DNA of 64,000 nucleotides, taken from assembly GCF_000189635.1 (NCBI RefSeq), contig NW_002475923.1, positions 62,001 through 126,000 of the forward strand, in the 5' to 3' direction. Below the pieces are notes generated by a model that saw only the letters and a list, made by a program, of their open reading frames with translations, was not told where the DNA came from and did no database searches. Position numbers and translations under genes: made by a program. Below, piece by piece: positions 52,620 through 64,000 of this stretch. Source of the stretch: Tetrahymena thermophila SB210 (lineage: Eukaryota > Ciliophora > Oligohymenophorea > Hymenostomatida > Tetrahymenidae). How positions within the stretch are numbered: the stretch's first letter is position 1; the number at the start of each line of letters is the position of its first letter.

Positions 52620-53205
52620 TTGATTGATTAAATAAATTCTAGATTTAAAAATGAATGCATTAAATTTAACAAAATTTTAGATTTATTTATATATACTGTA
52701 TTTACTAAAATATTTATTGAAGTTCTACCAGAATTGATATAAAATGTTTTAAAGAATTATTTCGAAATTTTTTTAATTAAAATTCTGTTAAAATTTTTAA
52801 ATTAATTTTATTTTACATGATTTAAGTTTATAAATATTTTTTTATAACACTTACTATTAGTTTTTAATTTTACCAAATGTAATTTTAAAAATTCATATCA
52901 TATTAGATTAGATTTTTTTAAATTTTATTATGATTTATTTGAATAATAATATAATTAATTACTTAGATTATTGTTGAAATGTTTTTACTTTTTAATTTCA
53001 TATTATATTTTTATAGATCGATTTATTAGTTTTAAAGGATACTCAATCACTTTCTTTTAATAATGTGTGAGTATAAAATATTATATAAATTATTTCAGTA
53101 TTTTATTACAAAGTTTTGTATTTATTAATAGCCTAAATATAGATTTTGTATCTAAAAATATACTAAGAACAAAAAAATAAATAGCCACTATTCAATAATT
53201 TTTAT
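52620..53205. other. Intergenic between reductase copies 1 and 2
   Basis: 586 bp of A/T-rich spacer. A tgattgattgatt run follows the stop codon at 52613-52629. There is no coding signal; it must carry the promoter of copy 2. Confidence 0.5.
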
Positions 53206-54105
53206 ATGATGCAGACTCATAGTTAAAATTTCATCACTCTAACAAACGGCCAATAGATTCCTTCATTTGGTTTAGGAACTTTTTAGATAAAAAACGAATA
53301 AGAAATGACTAACATTATTCGTACATCTTTAGACGTTGGCTATAGACTGTTTGATACAGCTAAATTCTACGAAAATGAGCATTTGATTGGAAATTCATTA
53401 AAGATAATCTTTAGTGAAGGAAAATATAAACGGGAAGATATTGTCATAATTACTAAATTATTTCCATTTAAGGGTTAATCAACTCTAGAAGTGGTAATGC
53501 AATAGTTAAAAGATTTATAAGTAGATTATATTGACATCCTTTTAATACATTTTCCTTTAGTTCCCCCAAGCGATGATCTATAGTAATGGAATCATAAACC
53601 TGCTCATTAAATATGGGCAGAACTTGAAGAATTGTACAATCTAGGATTAGCTAAAGGACTAGGTGTCTCAAATTTTAATTGCTAGATGATAGTTGATTTA
53701 TTATCTTATTGTAAAGTTAGGCCTGTTGTTAATGAAATTGAGTTGCATGTATTTAATTAGTAAACAAGATTTGTTGAGTTTTTGAAGAAAATAAAAGTGT
53801 ATCCTATAGCATACAGTCCAATAGCAAAATATACAGAAATAATTAATAATCAAACTGTGGTTTCAATAGCTTAGAAAAATAATGTTTCAGTGGCATAAGT
53901 TATGATAGCATTTTTGCTATAGCAATAAGATATTATAGTAATTCCTAAAACTGAGAAGCTGGAGCGTTTGTAGCATAATTTTGATGCTTAAAAATTAAAA
54001 TTTAGTGAAGAAGAAATGTAAATATTGAGAAATTTAAATATAAATATGAGAACTGTTAATGTTGATACTATTCCGAGTTTTAAAGGAGTGCCTTTATTTG
54101 ATTGA
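53206..54105 (+). CDS. Aldo-keto reductase, array copy 2, 299 aa
   Basis: Same family and direction as copy 1, intronless, ending at TGA 54103-54105. Two adjacent ATGs (53206 and 53209) are possible starts. The first gives the same distance to the NGQQIP motif as copies 3-5 and was chosen. Catalytic residues: Asp50 and Tyr55 (FDTAKFYENEH), Lys84 (IITKLFP), His115 (ILLIHFP). GLGVSNFN and IPKTEKLERL are conserved. Relative to copy 1 it has Phe before the catalytic Asp and several conservative changes, but no frameshift or stop. It is very close to copy 1 along its whole length, so this pair probably duplicated more recently than the 1/2 versus 3/4/5 split. Confidence 0.95.
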
Positions 54106-54897
54106 TTAAAATTTATATCTATTTGCTGTTGTTTCTTAATTTTAAAAGCTATTTAATTTTTTTTAAATTTAATAAAATATGTAAATTAAATCATATTTTA
54201 GTTCAGCCAGTGATAAATCATTGTAGACTTTAAAGTATTTAAAATAAATTTCAAGATAAAAATAAATATTTATTTTAGAAAAAATTTAAAAAAATAAACA
54301 ATAAAATATAGTTTTAAAATTATAATTTTTTTAACAAAATATTTTTTTAGTAAAGCAATTTAAAATAAAAGATAATTATTGTTTGATATGAAGATAAATA
54401 AAAAGATTATACTTGCCTATATTACATATTTATCTATTATATTAATTTATAATTATCAAATTAAAAAGAATTTTATTATTCTTTGAGTTTATAGTTAGTT
54501 ACATATAGAAATAAATGAAATTTATGCAATTTAAAAAATTAATTTTATATTTCTAAAAGTGCTTGTATTTTTTTATGTAAGAACTGCTTCTAGAAAAATT
54601 TATATTTGGAGAATGATTTAAACATTTTTTTTTACTTTAGCTGATTTAAAATTTTTATTATTATTTGATTTTTATTATTAGATTTTGTTAGATTAATTGA
54701 TAATTTCCTTTTTTTAATTTTTAAGATTCATTCTTTTAATTTTCCTTTTAAATTAAAATCAGTAATCTATTTAAAAATTGTTCTGGAAATAAAAAAGATT
54801 TTTAGTTTAAATATCAATTCAAATGAGTTCTTTATTATATTAATTAAATAAATAAACAATAAAAACAATATAAAACAAAATTTAATTCATATATAAA
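54106..54897. other. Intergenic between reductase copies 2 and 3
   Basis: 792 bp of A/T-rich spacer with no coding signal. It holds the promoter of copy 3. Confidence 0.5.
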
Positions 54898-55797
54898 ATG
54901 AGCTCTATTCACGGATAAAAAGAAATAGTCCTTTCTAATGGTTAAAAGATGCCAGCCTTTGGCTTAGGAACTTTCAGAACAAAGAACGAATAAGAAATGA
55001 CAAACCTCATTCGTACTGCTTTAGATGTTGGATACAGACACATAGATACTGCTAAATTCTATGAAAACGAGCACATGATTGGTGCAGCTTTGAAGACTAT
55101 TTTCAGTGAAGGAAAATACAAAAGAGAAGACATCTTTTTAGTTACTAAATTGTTCCCAAATAAAGGAGTCAAATGCATAGATGTCTTTAATTAGTAGCTA
55201 AAGGATTTATAAGTGGATTATGTAGACTTACTCTTAATTCATTTTCCTTATGCTCCTCCTAGCGATGACTATCAGTAATGGAACCAAAAACCTGTACACT
55301 AAGTTTGGGCTGAGTTAGAAGAAATACACGGATTAGGTTTAGCTAAAGGTTTAGGAATTTCTAATTTTAATTGCTAAATGGTCATAGATCTATTATCTTA
55401 CTGTAAAGTTAGACCTGTAGTCAACTAAATCGAGCTTCATGTGTTTAATCAATAAAGAAATTTAGTAGAATTTTTGAAGAAAGCTAAAGTTTATCCTGTA
55501 GGTTATAGTCCAATGGCAAAGTACAATGAAGTTATCAATAATGAGACTGTCAAAGCAATAGCTTAGAAGTATAATGCATCAGTTGCACAAGTATTAATTT
55601 CTTTTATGTTTTAGCAAGGAGTAGTAGTTATTCCTAAAACTGAAAAGCCTGAGCGTTTACAACATAATTTTGATGCACAAAAATTAATATTTAGTGAAGA
55701 AGATTTAGAAACTCTTAAAAATCTAAATAGCAATACAAGAGTTGTTAATTACTATTCTAATCCAGTTTTCTTTAAAGGAGTCCCTCTGTTTGACTGA
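54898..55797 (+). CDS. Aldo-keto reductase, array copy 3, 299 aa
   Basis: Intronless, from ATG 54898 (MSSIHGQKEIVLSNGQKMP) to TGA 55795-55797. Residue numbering falls almost exactly on the standard aldo-keto reductase scheme: Asp50 and Tyr55 in IDTAKFYENEH, Lys84 in LVTKLFP, His115 in LLLIHFP. GLGISNFN and VIPKTEKPERLQHNF form the cofactor side. It is close to copy 4 (both have GAAL, KGVKC, FPxxPPSDDY and YNEVINN). This copy uses more non-reassigned Gln-free codons in its first 65 residues than its neighbours. The spread of small differences over the whole gene, all conservative, points to a functional enzyme under purifying selection. Confidence 0.95.
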
Positions 55798-57440
55798 AAA
55801 TACTTTATTCAACAAATTAAAATATTATTAAATAACTAAAAAACTATCTACATAGTATCTTTTGTATTTATTTCAAGAAAATTATTTTTAATTCACTGAT
55901 TTCACTTTTTTTCTCTCAACATTTTTTTATTTTTATTTTAATATAAAATAAATATATAAATTTTAAATTTGATATCTAATGATTAATTGAATTCGTTTTT
56001 GTTTCAACATTTTTATTTTATTTTTATTAATTTTAATGTAAAAAACATCAATTTTAATCTTTCAAAGATATTATTTATTAATTATCTTAATTAGTTTTAC
56101 GTCACAATTAGTATATATAATTTTTTTAAAGTTTTAATGTAAAATATATCAATATAAATATTTCCAAAGATATCTAATAATTAAATAAATTCGTTTTTTG
56201 TCTTAATATTTTTTTTGTATATTTAGATTTAAATTAAGTTTTTTAAATGTATCAAAGATATTTAAAATAATCAAACTAATCAACAAACAATTCAGGATGG
56301 ATATTATTAAAAATCAATAGTTTTCAATTTTATAAAGATTATGTATTTTATTATCTAAATAATCTACTAATTTTATATTTCAAACATACATTCTACTTTT
56401 TATTAATTGTCAAAAATTTTTTATGAATTTTTTGACAAATCAATTTAAATTTTTTAATTAAAAGTAGATTGATTTTATTTTTTTAAAAATGTCTTTATTA
56501 AAATAAAAACAAAACTATTTTATTTATTTTGTAATTTTTACTCAATTAATTTTTATTTCATTTGTTGTCTAAAAAATATTTTCTTTTTTTCAATTTAAAC
56601 ATTTTAATAATAATTTTTTAAAGTTATTGGAATTATTTTAGAGTTAAAGTTAACAATTTATGAAGACTACTTTTTAACTTTTGCTAATTAACTAAATTTT
56701 ATCATTTTATTTTAAGATATTGAAGAAAGTTCTAACTAAAAATTAGAGAAAATTATTTTTAAAGTTTTATTTATTAAAAAAATATTTAGCATTTCCCAGT
56801 TATTTTTTTCTTTGAATCTATGTATTAAAATATCGAAATATTGTTAACTATCAATTTTAAATTCAATTTATAATAATAATTTTTTTTATCACTTAAATAT
56901 ATTTTTGAGATCTTTAACTCAAGTATAAATTTGCTGTAGAAAGAATTTTCATTATAAATGCTTATTATATGAATTTATTGTTTCGAATTGTATTCAAAAA
57001 ATTTCTTTTAAAATTTGAATAAGATTTGATAAGAATCCTTTTTCTATGTTATAAATTTCGAAAAAATATCAAGGTTTTATAAGAATTTTATTTTCTATAT
57101 TTTTGTTACACCTGTAATAACCTTAAATTTTGTTTTAGTTATTAAAAAAGTTTTAAAAAAGTAATCAATTATTCCAGAACAAATTTTACTCAAATAAAAA
57201 TTGAAAATAGCTAATTAAATTCGATAATTAATATTAGTGGTTTTTAATTATTTTGCTATATTATTGGCCATTACTTTTTTCATTTTTAATTTCTTCTTTT
57301 GAATGACCAATTAAATTAAAGCCATAAAAAATATCATAAATTGTTCTAGAAATTAAAATATTTTGAGTTTAAATATTGAGTTTTATAAGTTTAGAGTCAA
57401 AGTAGTAAAAAATAAAAATAGAAAACTTGCATAAAAAACT
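55798..57440. other. Intergenic between reductase copies 3 and 4
   Basis: 1.64 kb, the longest gap in the array, about twice the others. It is nearly pure A/T. I looked for remnants of a lost sixth copy (the DTAxxYENE, IHFP and SNFNC segments) on both strands and found none. Confidence 0.5.
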
Positions 57441-58340
57441 ATGAACTCTTTTATGGGATAAAATGAAATAGTCCTTTCTAATGGCAATAAAATGCCAACT
57501 TTTGGTTTAGGTACTTACAAAACATAAAATGAGCAAGAAATGACTAACCTAATTCGTACTGCTTTAGATATTGGTTATAGATACATAGACACTGCTAGAT
57601 ACTATGAAAATGAGCACATGATTGGTGCTGCTTTATAGACTATCTTTAAAGAAGGAAAATACAAAAGAGAAGATATTTTCTTAGTGACTAAATAATTCCC
57701 TGATAAAGGAGTTAAATGCTCAGAAGTGTTTAAATAATAGCTAAAGGATCTGTAAGTAGATTATGTAGATTTACTATTAATTCATTTTCCTTTCAATCCC
57801 CCTAGTGATGATTATAAACAATGGAATCATAAACCTGTGCACTAAATATGGGCTGAATTTGAAGAAATACATCGTTTAGGCTTAGTCAAAGGCTTAGGGG
57901 TTTCTAATTTCAATTGCCAAATGGTCATTGATCTATTAGTATATTGTAAAGTTAGACCTGTTGTGAACTAAATAGAGCTTCACATATTCAATTAACAAAC
58001 AAATTTCGTTGAATTTTTAAAGAAAATTAACGTATACCCTGTCGGATATAGTCCTATGGCTAAGTACAATGAGGTTATTAATAACTAGACTGTGTAGAAT
58101 ATAGCTAAAAAGTATAATGCTACAGTAGCTCAAGTTTTAATTTCTTTCATGGTTCAACAAGGAGTAGTTGTTATTCCTAAAACTGAAAAACCAGAACGTT
58201 TAAAGCCTAACTTTGAATCACAAAAGCTAGTTTTTAGTAACGAGGATTTGATTACTCTTAAAAATTTGAATACAAACACTAGGATTGTTGATTTCTAGCT
58301 CTACCCTGAATTCTTTAAAGGAATCCCTTTCTATGAATGA
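57441..58340 (+). CDS. Aldo-keto reductase, array copy 4, 299 aa
   Basis: Intronless, from ATG 57441 (MNSFMGQNEIVLSNGNKMP) to TGA 58338-58340. The catalytic set is present: Asp50 and Tyr55 in IDTARYYENEH, Lys84 in LVTKQFP, His115 in LLLIHFP. GLGVSNFN and VIPKTEKPERLKPNF are conserved. It differs from copy 3 by Tyr-Tyr in the active-site motif, Gln after the catalytic Lys and FNPPSDDY in the loop after the catalytic His, changes that line the substrate pocket in this fold. The end is IPFYE, as in copy 5, rather than VPLFD as in copy 3. Probably an active enzyme; substrate unknown. Confidence 0.95.
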
Positions 58341-59235
58341 TAATAACTCATTCTCAAATTCATTTCTTATAAAATACTTAAATATAAAATATTTTTTTGT
58401 TAATGTTTAGATAAATATTTTTTTCTAATGAATTTACTTAACTATTTGTAAATTTCTTTTCTTTTTATTTACATTTTAATAGCTTATTTAGTTGTTTAAA
58501 TAAAATTAATTATTTTTTTAATAAAAATTTTTGAACTTTGCTGCTTAAATTTACTAAAAATTTTTAAAATTATCTTTAATAATGTGATTAATTTATAAAA
58601 TTTAAAAAATTAAAAGAACATTTTAAAAAATGAATAATAATCTTAAGTCAATTAAATACTTATAGTCTGAAAAAGACATTAAATTTATCCATAAAATGCT
58701 AAAATAAAGTTGGTAGAATTTAAAATTTCAAACAAATTTTAATATTTTTATTTATTTAATTATTTTTTTTGTTAAGTAGCTAAGTCTATAGTTTCAGAAA
58801 TATCTTTTATCTATCATTTTTAATTAAAATATTGAAATATTTTTCATTTTTAAGTATTAAATTATTTTATTTTTGAAGAGATTGATAAAATTTTACAATA
58901 ATAATTACTTTAATTTTATTTTAAATAAATTGTGATTTTTGTTCAAATTTAATTAAATTTTATCAAGATTAATTTATGATTATCCTTACATTTTTTTTAT
59001 CAAATTTGTTAAATTAGTAAAAAAGATTTAAATATGTAATTAAAGAATTTATTTAATTCTTATATAACAATTATGAAAGAAATATAAATTAATTAGAGTT
59101 TCTTTAATGAAATATGTATGCAGAATATCTTTTATTGTATTTTAAATTTAGCTTTTTAGGTCACCATAATAAACTTAGAATTAAATAATTATTAAAACTA
59201 ATTAAAAATTTTATTTTAAAAATTAATTATTCAAA
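58341..59235. other. Intergenic between reductase copies 4 and 5
   Basis: 895 bp of A/T-rich spacer with no coding signal. It holds the promoter of copy 5. Confidence 0.5.
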
Positions 59236-60135
59236 ATGAGCTCTCAAGAAATCCAAAAAGTAATTACTCTTTCAAATGGATAAAAAATGCCTGCCTTTGG
59301 CTTAGGTAGTTCTAGAGTTTAATCAGTAGAAGAAGTGACTAATTTAATTCGTAAAGCTCTAGATGTTGGTTATAGGCACATTGATACAGCTTAAATGTAT
59401 GAAAATGAGCAGTTTATAGGAGCTGCTCTAAAAACAATCTTTGGTGAAGGTAAATATAAAAGAGAAGATATATTTTTAGTGACTAAATAGGCTTCTATCA
59501 AAGGTGTTTCATGTTTAGAAATAATGAAAGAATAGCTCTAGAAATTATAGGTAGATTATGTAGATTTGCTTTTAATTCATGTTCCTTTAGCAGCTCCTAG
59601 TGATGACTATTAATAGTGGAATCATAAGCCTGTTCATTAAATCTGGGCTGAATTTGAAGAGATTCATAGTTTGGGCTTAGCTAAAGGATTAGGTGTGTCT
59701 AATTTCAACTGTTAAATGATTATTGATTTGTTAGCATATTGTAAAATAAAACCATTAGTAAACTAGATAGAACTTCATGTGTTTAATTAATAAAAGAATT
59801 TAGTTGAATTTTTGAAAAAAGTAAATATTTATCCAGTTGCCTTTAGTCCAATGGCCAAATACAATGAAGTAGTAAAAAACGAAACATTAAACTAAATTGC
59901 TTAGAAGTAAAATGCCTCAGTTGCTTAAGTAATGATAGCTTTTATGTATCATTAAGATGTTGTAGTCATCCCAAGAACTGCCAAAATTGAGCGTCTCTAA
60001 CATAACTTTGATGCCTAAAAATTGCAATTCAGTGAAGAAGATATTCAAACCTTGAGAAATCTAAATTCTAACACAAGAGTTGTTAATTACTATTCTTACC
60101 CTGCTCTTTTTAAAGGAATTCCTTTCTATGAATGA
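59236..60135 (+). CDS. Aldo-keto reductase, array copy 5, 299 aa (most divergent)
   Basis: Intronless, from ATG 59236 (MSSQEIQKVITLSNGQKMP) to TGA 60133-60135. Catalytic residues are kept: Asp50 and Tyr55 (IDTAQMYENEQ), Lys84 (LVTKQASIKG), His115 (LLLIHVPLAAPSDDY). It departs from the other four at places that shape the substrate pocket: GSSRVQSVEEV replaces the GTFxTxNEQEM stretch, QAS replaces LFP/QFP after the catalytic Lys, HVPLA replaces HFPxx after the catalytic His, and VIPRTAKIERL replaces VIPKTEKxERL in the cofactor loop. The frame and fold are intact. It is therefore either a specialised paralogue or the oldest branch of copies 3-5. Confidence 0.94.
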
Positions 60136-61199
60136 AGTGCAACATAAAAAATAAAATATTTTCATAAATTCAATAAAATTAATTAAATCATATTATTATT
60201 TTTGTAATCTTTTTTGTAAAGAAGAAGGAATTATTTTTTTCAAAATAAATTAATTTTATTGTTTTTATTAAATTTAAAAAATATTACTACTCTACTTAAT
60301 ATTATTATTATTAATACTGGACACAGAAAAATATAAGCTATGCAAAAAAATTATTTATATATATAAATATAGATATATTTTTAAATTAAATTTTATTTCA
60401 CATTATATTCTTAAATTCTTCTAAGATATTATCTAACATGAAAAGTTAAATATCTAATGAACCATCTTATTGGGATTACTTAATAAAGATTATTGATTAA
60501 TTGGAATTTTACATTTAATTTCATAAAAGCTAAAATGAATTAATCCTTATTTAATTTTTATGAAAATTTAGAAAATATTTAAATTTAATCTACTTTAAAA
60601 TAAATAAATAAATAATAACATATGATAAAAATTTATTCTAAATTATTAAAATAAATGTGTTTATTTTGTTCTTTGAGTTTTTAAAATAGAAGAATTATTT
60701 TTGTAACTTTTTATGAAATAGATTCAATAATTGATCAACTTAAGTTCCAAAATAAAATAAGGCAAATTTATGAGATTAGTTAAAAGTATAACTAAATAAA
60801 TATTTAATTTATCTTTTAAAAGATCAAATAGCTGCAATTTATTGAAATAGAAAGATTAATAGAAAAATAGATAAAGCATAATCAACATTCAATATCTAGG
60901 TAAAAGGCTTTAATTTTTATTTATTTATTATTTAAAATTATTTCGAATAAATTAGGAAACATTTATTATCCATCCACTCATATAATTTTTAATGATAGAT
61001 TTATATTGTTTTAAATATGTTACATTAATATTTATATGCTATTAATAATAATAATGAAAGAATGTTTGCTTATTAGCTAAAATTCACTAAAATCAATATT
61101 TATAATTGTTTGAATGTGAGATAAATCAAAGTTTCCTATTGACAGCTATCTATCAATCGTATAGACAAAAATAAAGTTATTTTTGAAAACACTTTTAAA
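60136..61199. other. Intergenic, AT-rich
   Basis: 1.06 kb between the last reductase and the kinase gene. A short gacagctatctatcaatcg patch at about 61141-61159 lies ~45 bp upstream of the kinase ATG. No coding frame is supported. Confidence 0.5.
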
Positions 61200-63014
<1,815 letters not shown>

Positions 63015-64000
63015 AAATTATTTAATTAATTCTAAACATTAAAAATTATAAAAAACAAACTCAAACAAAATAAAATTATAAAAAACCTTTAAAAAATTAT
63101 TTTGTAAATAAAAATAAACATGTTTTTGTATTAAAAGTATATTAAATCACTTAGAAGCATTTATTGAGATTTTTATTCAACCAAAAACACTTCTTAATTT
63201 CTTATTTATAATTTATTTCTTAATCTATCTGTTTGAACAGATAAAATATTTAACTTTCTTTAAGTTCTTTATCATTAAAAATAATGGTATAGAAAAAAAA
63301 CTGAAAAATACTTATATTCACCATTAAAAATTAACAAGATAAATGTTTAATTTTTTTCAAATTACATCAATAACCTACCTTAAAATTTTTTCTATTTTCT
63401 TTGTAAAAGCTACAAAATAGTCTAAAAATTTGTAAAATTCAATTTCAAAATATTTATTGAATTATTTAAAAAAAATAATAATTATTTTTATATTTTTTCT
63501 CTTTGTTAAATAATCCATTATAAATTAATTTGAAAACCTATTTAATTAATAAATATCAAAACGTTTAAAATAAGATTTAATTAATAAAATTATATCAAAT
63601 AAAAAAATAAATAAGATTAATAAATAAATATTTTATTGAATTTTTTTAATATTTAAGACATAAAAATATTTATTTAAATATTAACAAGAATTCTTAATTT
63701 AAAATTGATCTTTTTTTTTGATAATATTTTACTCTTAAAATGTAATTTAATCATAAATTCAAAAATATTTTTATTAATTCAATACTCACTTAAAATTTTG
63801 GAATAACAAATTGAAAATATTATTAAGATTTTGTAAATTATTTTGACAGTTAATTAATAATTATCTAGAATCAAATGTTATAAAATAAACTAGAATTAAT
63901 TTATAAAATTTTAAGAATTTATAAAAATAAAAAACTAATAAGAATTATAAAATATTTTATTGAATTACTTTTAATAATTAAAAATATATAATTAATTTTA
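63015..64000. other. Downstream spacer to window end
   Basis: A/T homopolymer-rich to the right edge. There is no coding or RNA signal and no telomeric repeat. Confidence 0.5.

Noticed and set aside
51723-60135. Reductase copies as pseudogenes because of many TAA and TAG codons
   Set aside because: Those codons fall at Gln positions conserved between the copies and in the family. All five frames close at TGA with the same length.

Overview
The window looks like macronuclear chromosome sequence of an oligohymenophorean ciliate of the Tetrahymena type. It is extremely A+T rich. Its genes read through TAA and TAG as glutamine and end only at TGA, and they are split by small AT-rich GT-AG introns of about 35 to 450 nt. 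The code call rests on conserved motifs in which an in-frame TAA supplies the expected Gln: the GGITQQIGA motif of the eIF5B gene and the RxGQM motif of the ATG4 gene. With this code and the introns given, eight multi-exon genes close in frame from ATG to TGA with total lengths divisible by three.

Layout. 1-8.8 kb: the 5' part of a very large secreted/membrane surface protein on the minus strand, running off the left edge. 9.6-13.1 kb: translation factor eIF5B (minus). 14.4-14.8 kb: a small hypothetical gene (minus). 15.4-16.9 kb: a coiled-coil protein with an IQ-like helix and a C-terminal SANT/Myb domain (plus). 17.5-18.0 kb: a small YL1-C protein of the INO80C/Ies6 type (plus). From 18.4 to 44.3 kb follows a long run of minus-strand genes: an ankyrin-repeat protein, a protein with two split cyclic-nucleotide-binding domains, a cyclin, a B-box zinc-finger protein, an acidic protein with an HTH-like core, the autophagy protease ATG4, and an MGxC protein probably lipidated at its N terminus.

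From 44.3 to 51.7 kb the window is gene-poor; only short coding-like islands at 45.1-46.3 kb can be argued for. From 51.7 to 60.1 kb lie five intronless aldo-keto reductase paralogues in direct head-to-tail order, all with the catalytic Asp-Tyr-Lys-His set. From 61.2 to 63.0 kb is a protein kinase whose motifs resemble eIF2-alpha kinases. The last kilobase is non-coding.

As in other eukaryotes, neighbouring genes are mostly functionally unrelated: translation (eIF5B and possibly the kinase), chromatin (YL1-C, SANT), signalling (cNBD, cyclin, kinase), autophagy (ATG4) and metabolism (the reductases). The reductase array is the only clear physical gene family. No tRNA, rRNA, transposon or CRISPR array could be supported. 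Promoters and poly(A) signals are not recognisable in sequence this AT-rich. I found no convincing wholly new system; the strongest leads are the reductase array, the cNBD protein and the unresolved islands at 45-46 kb.
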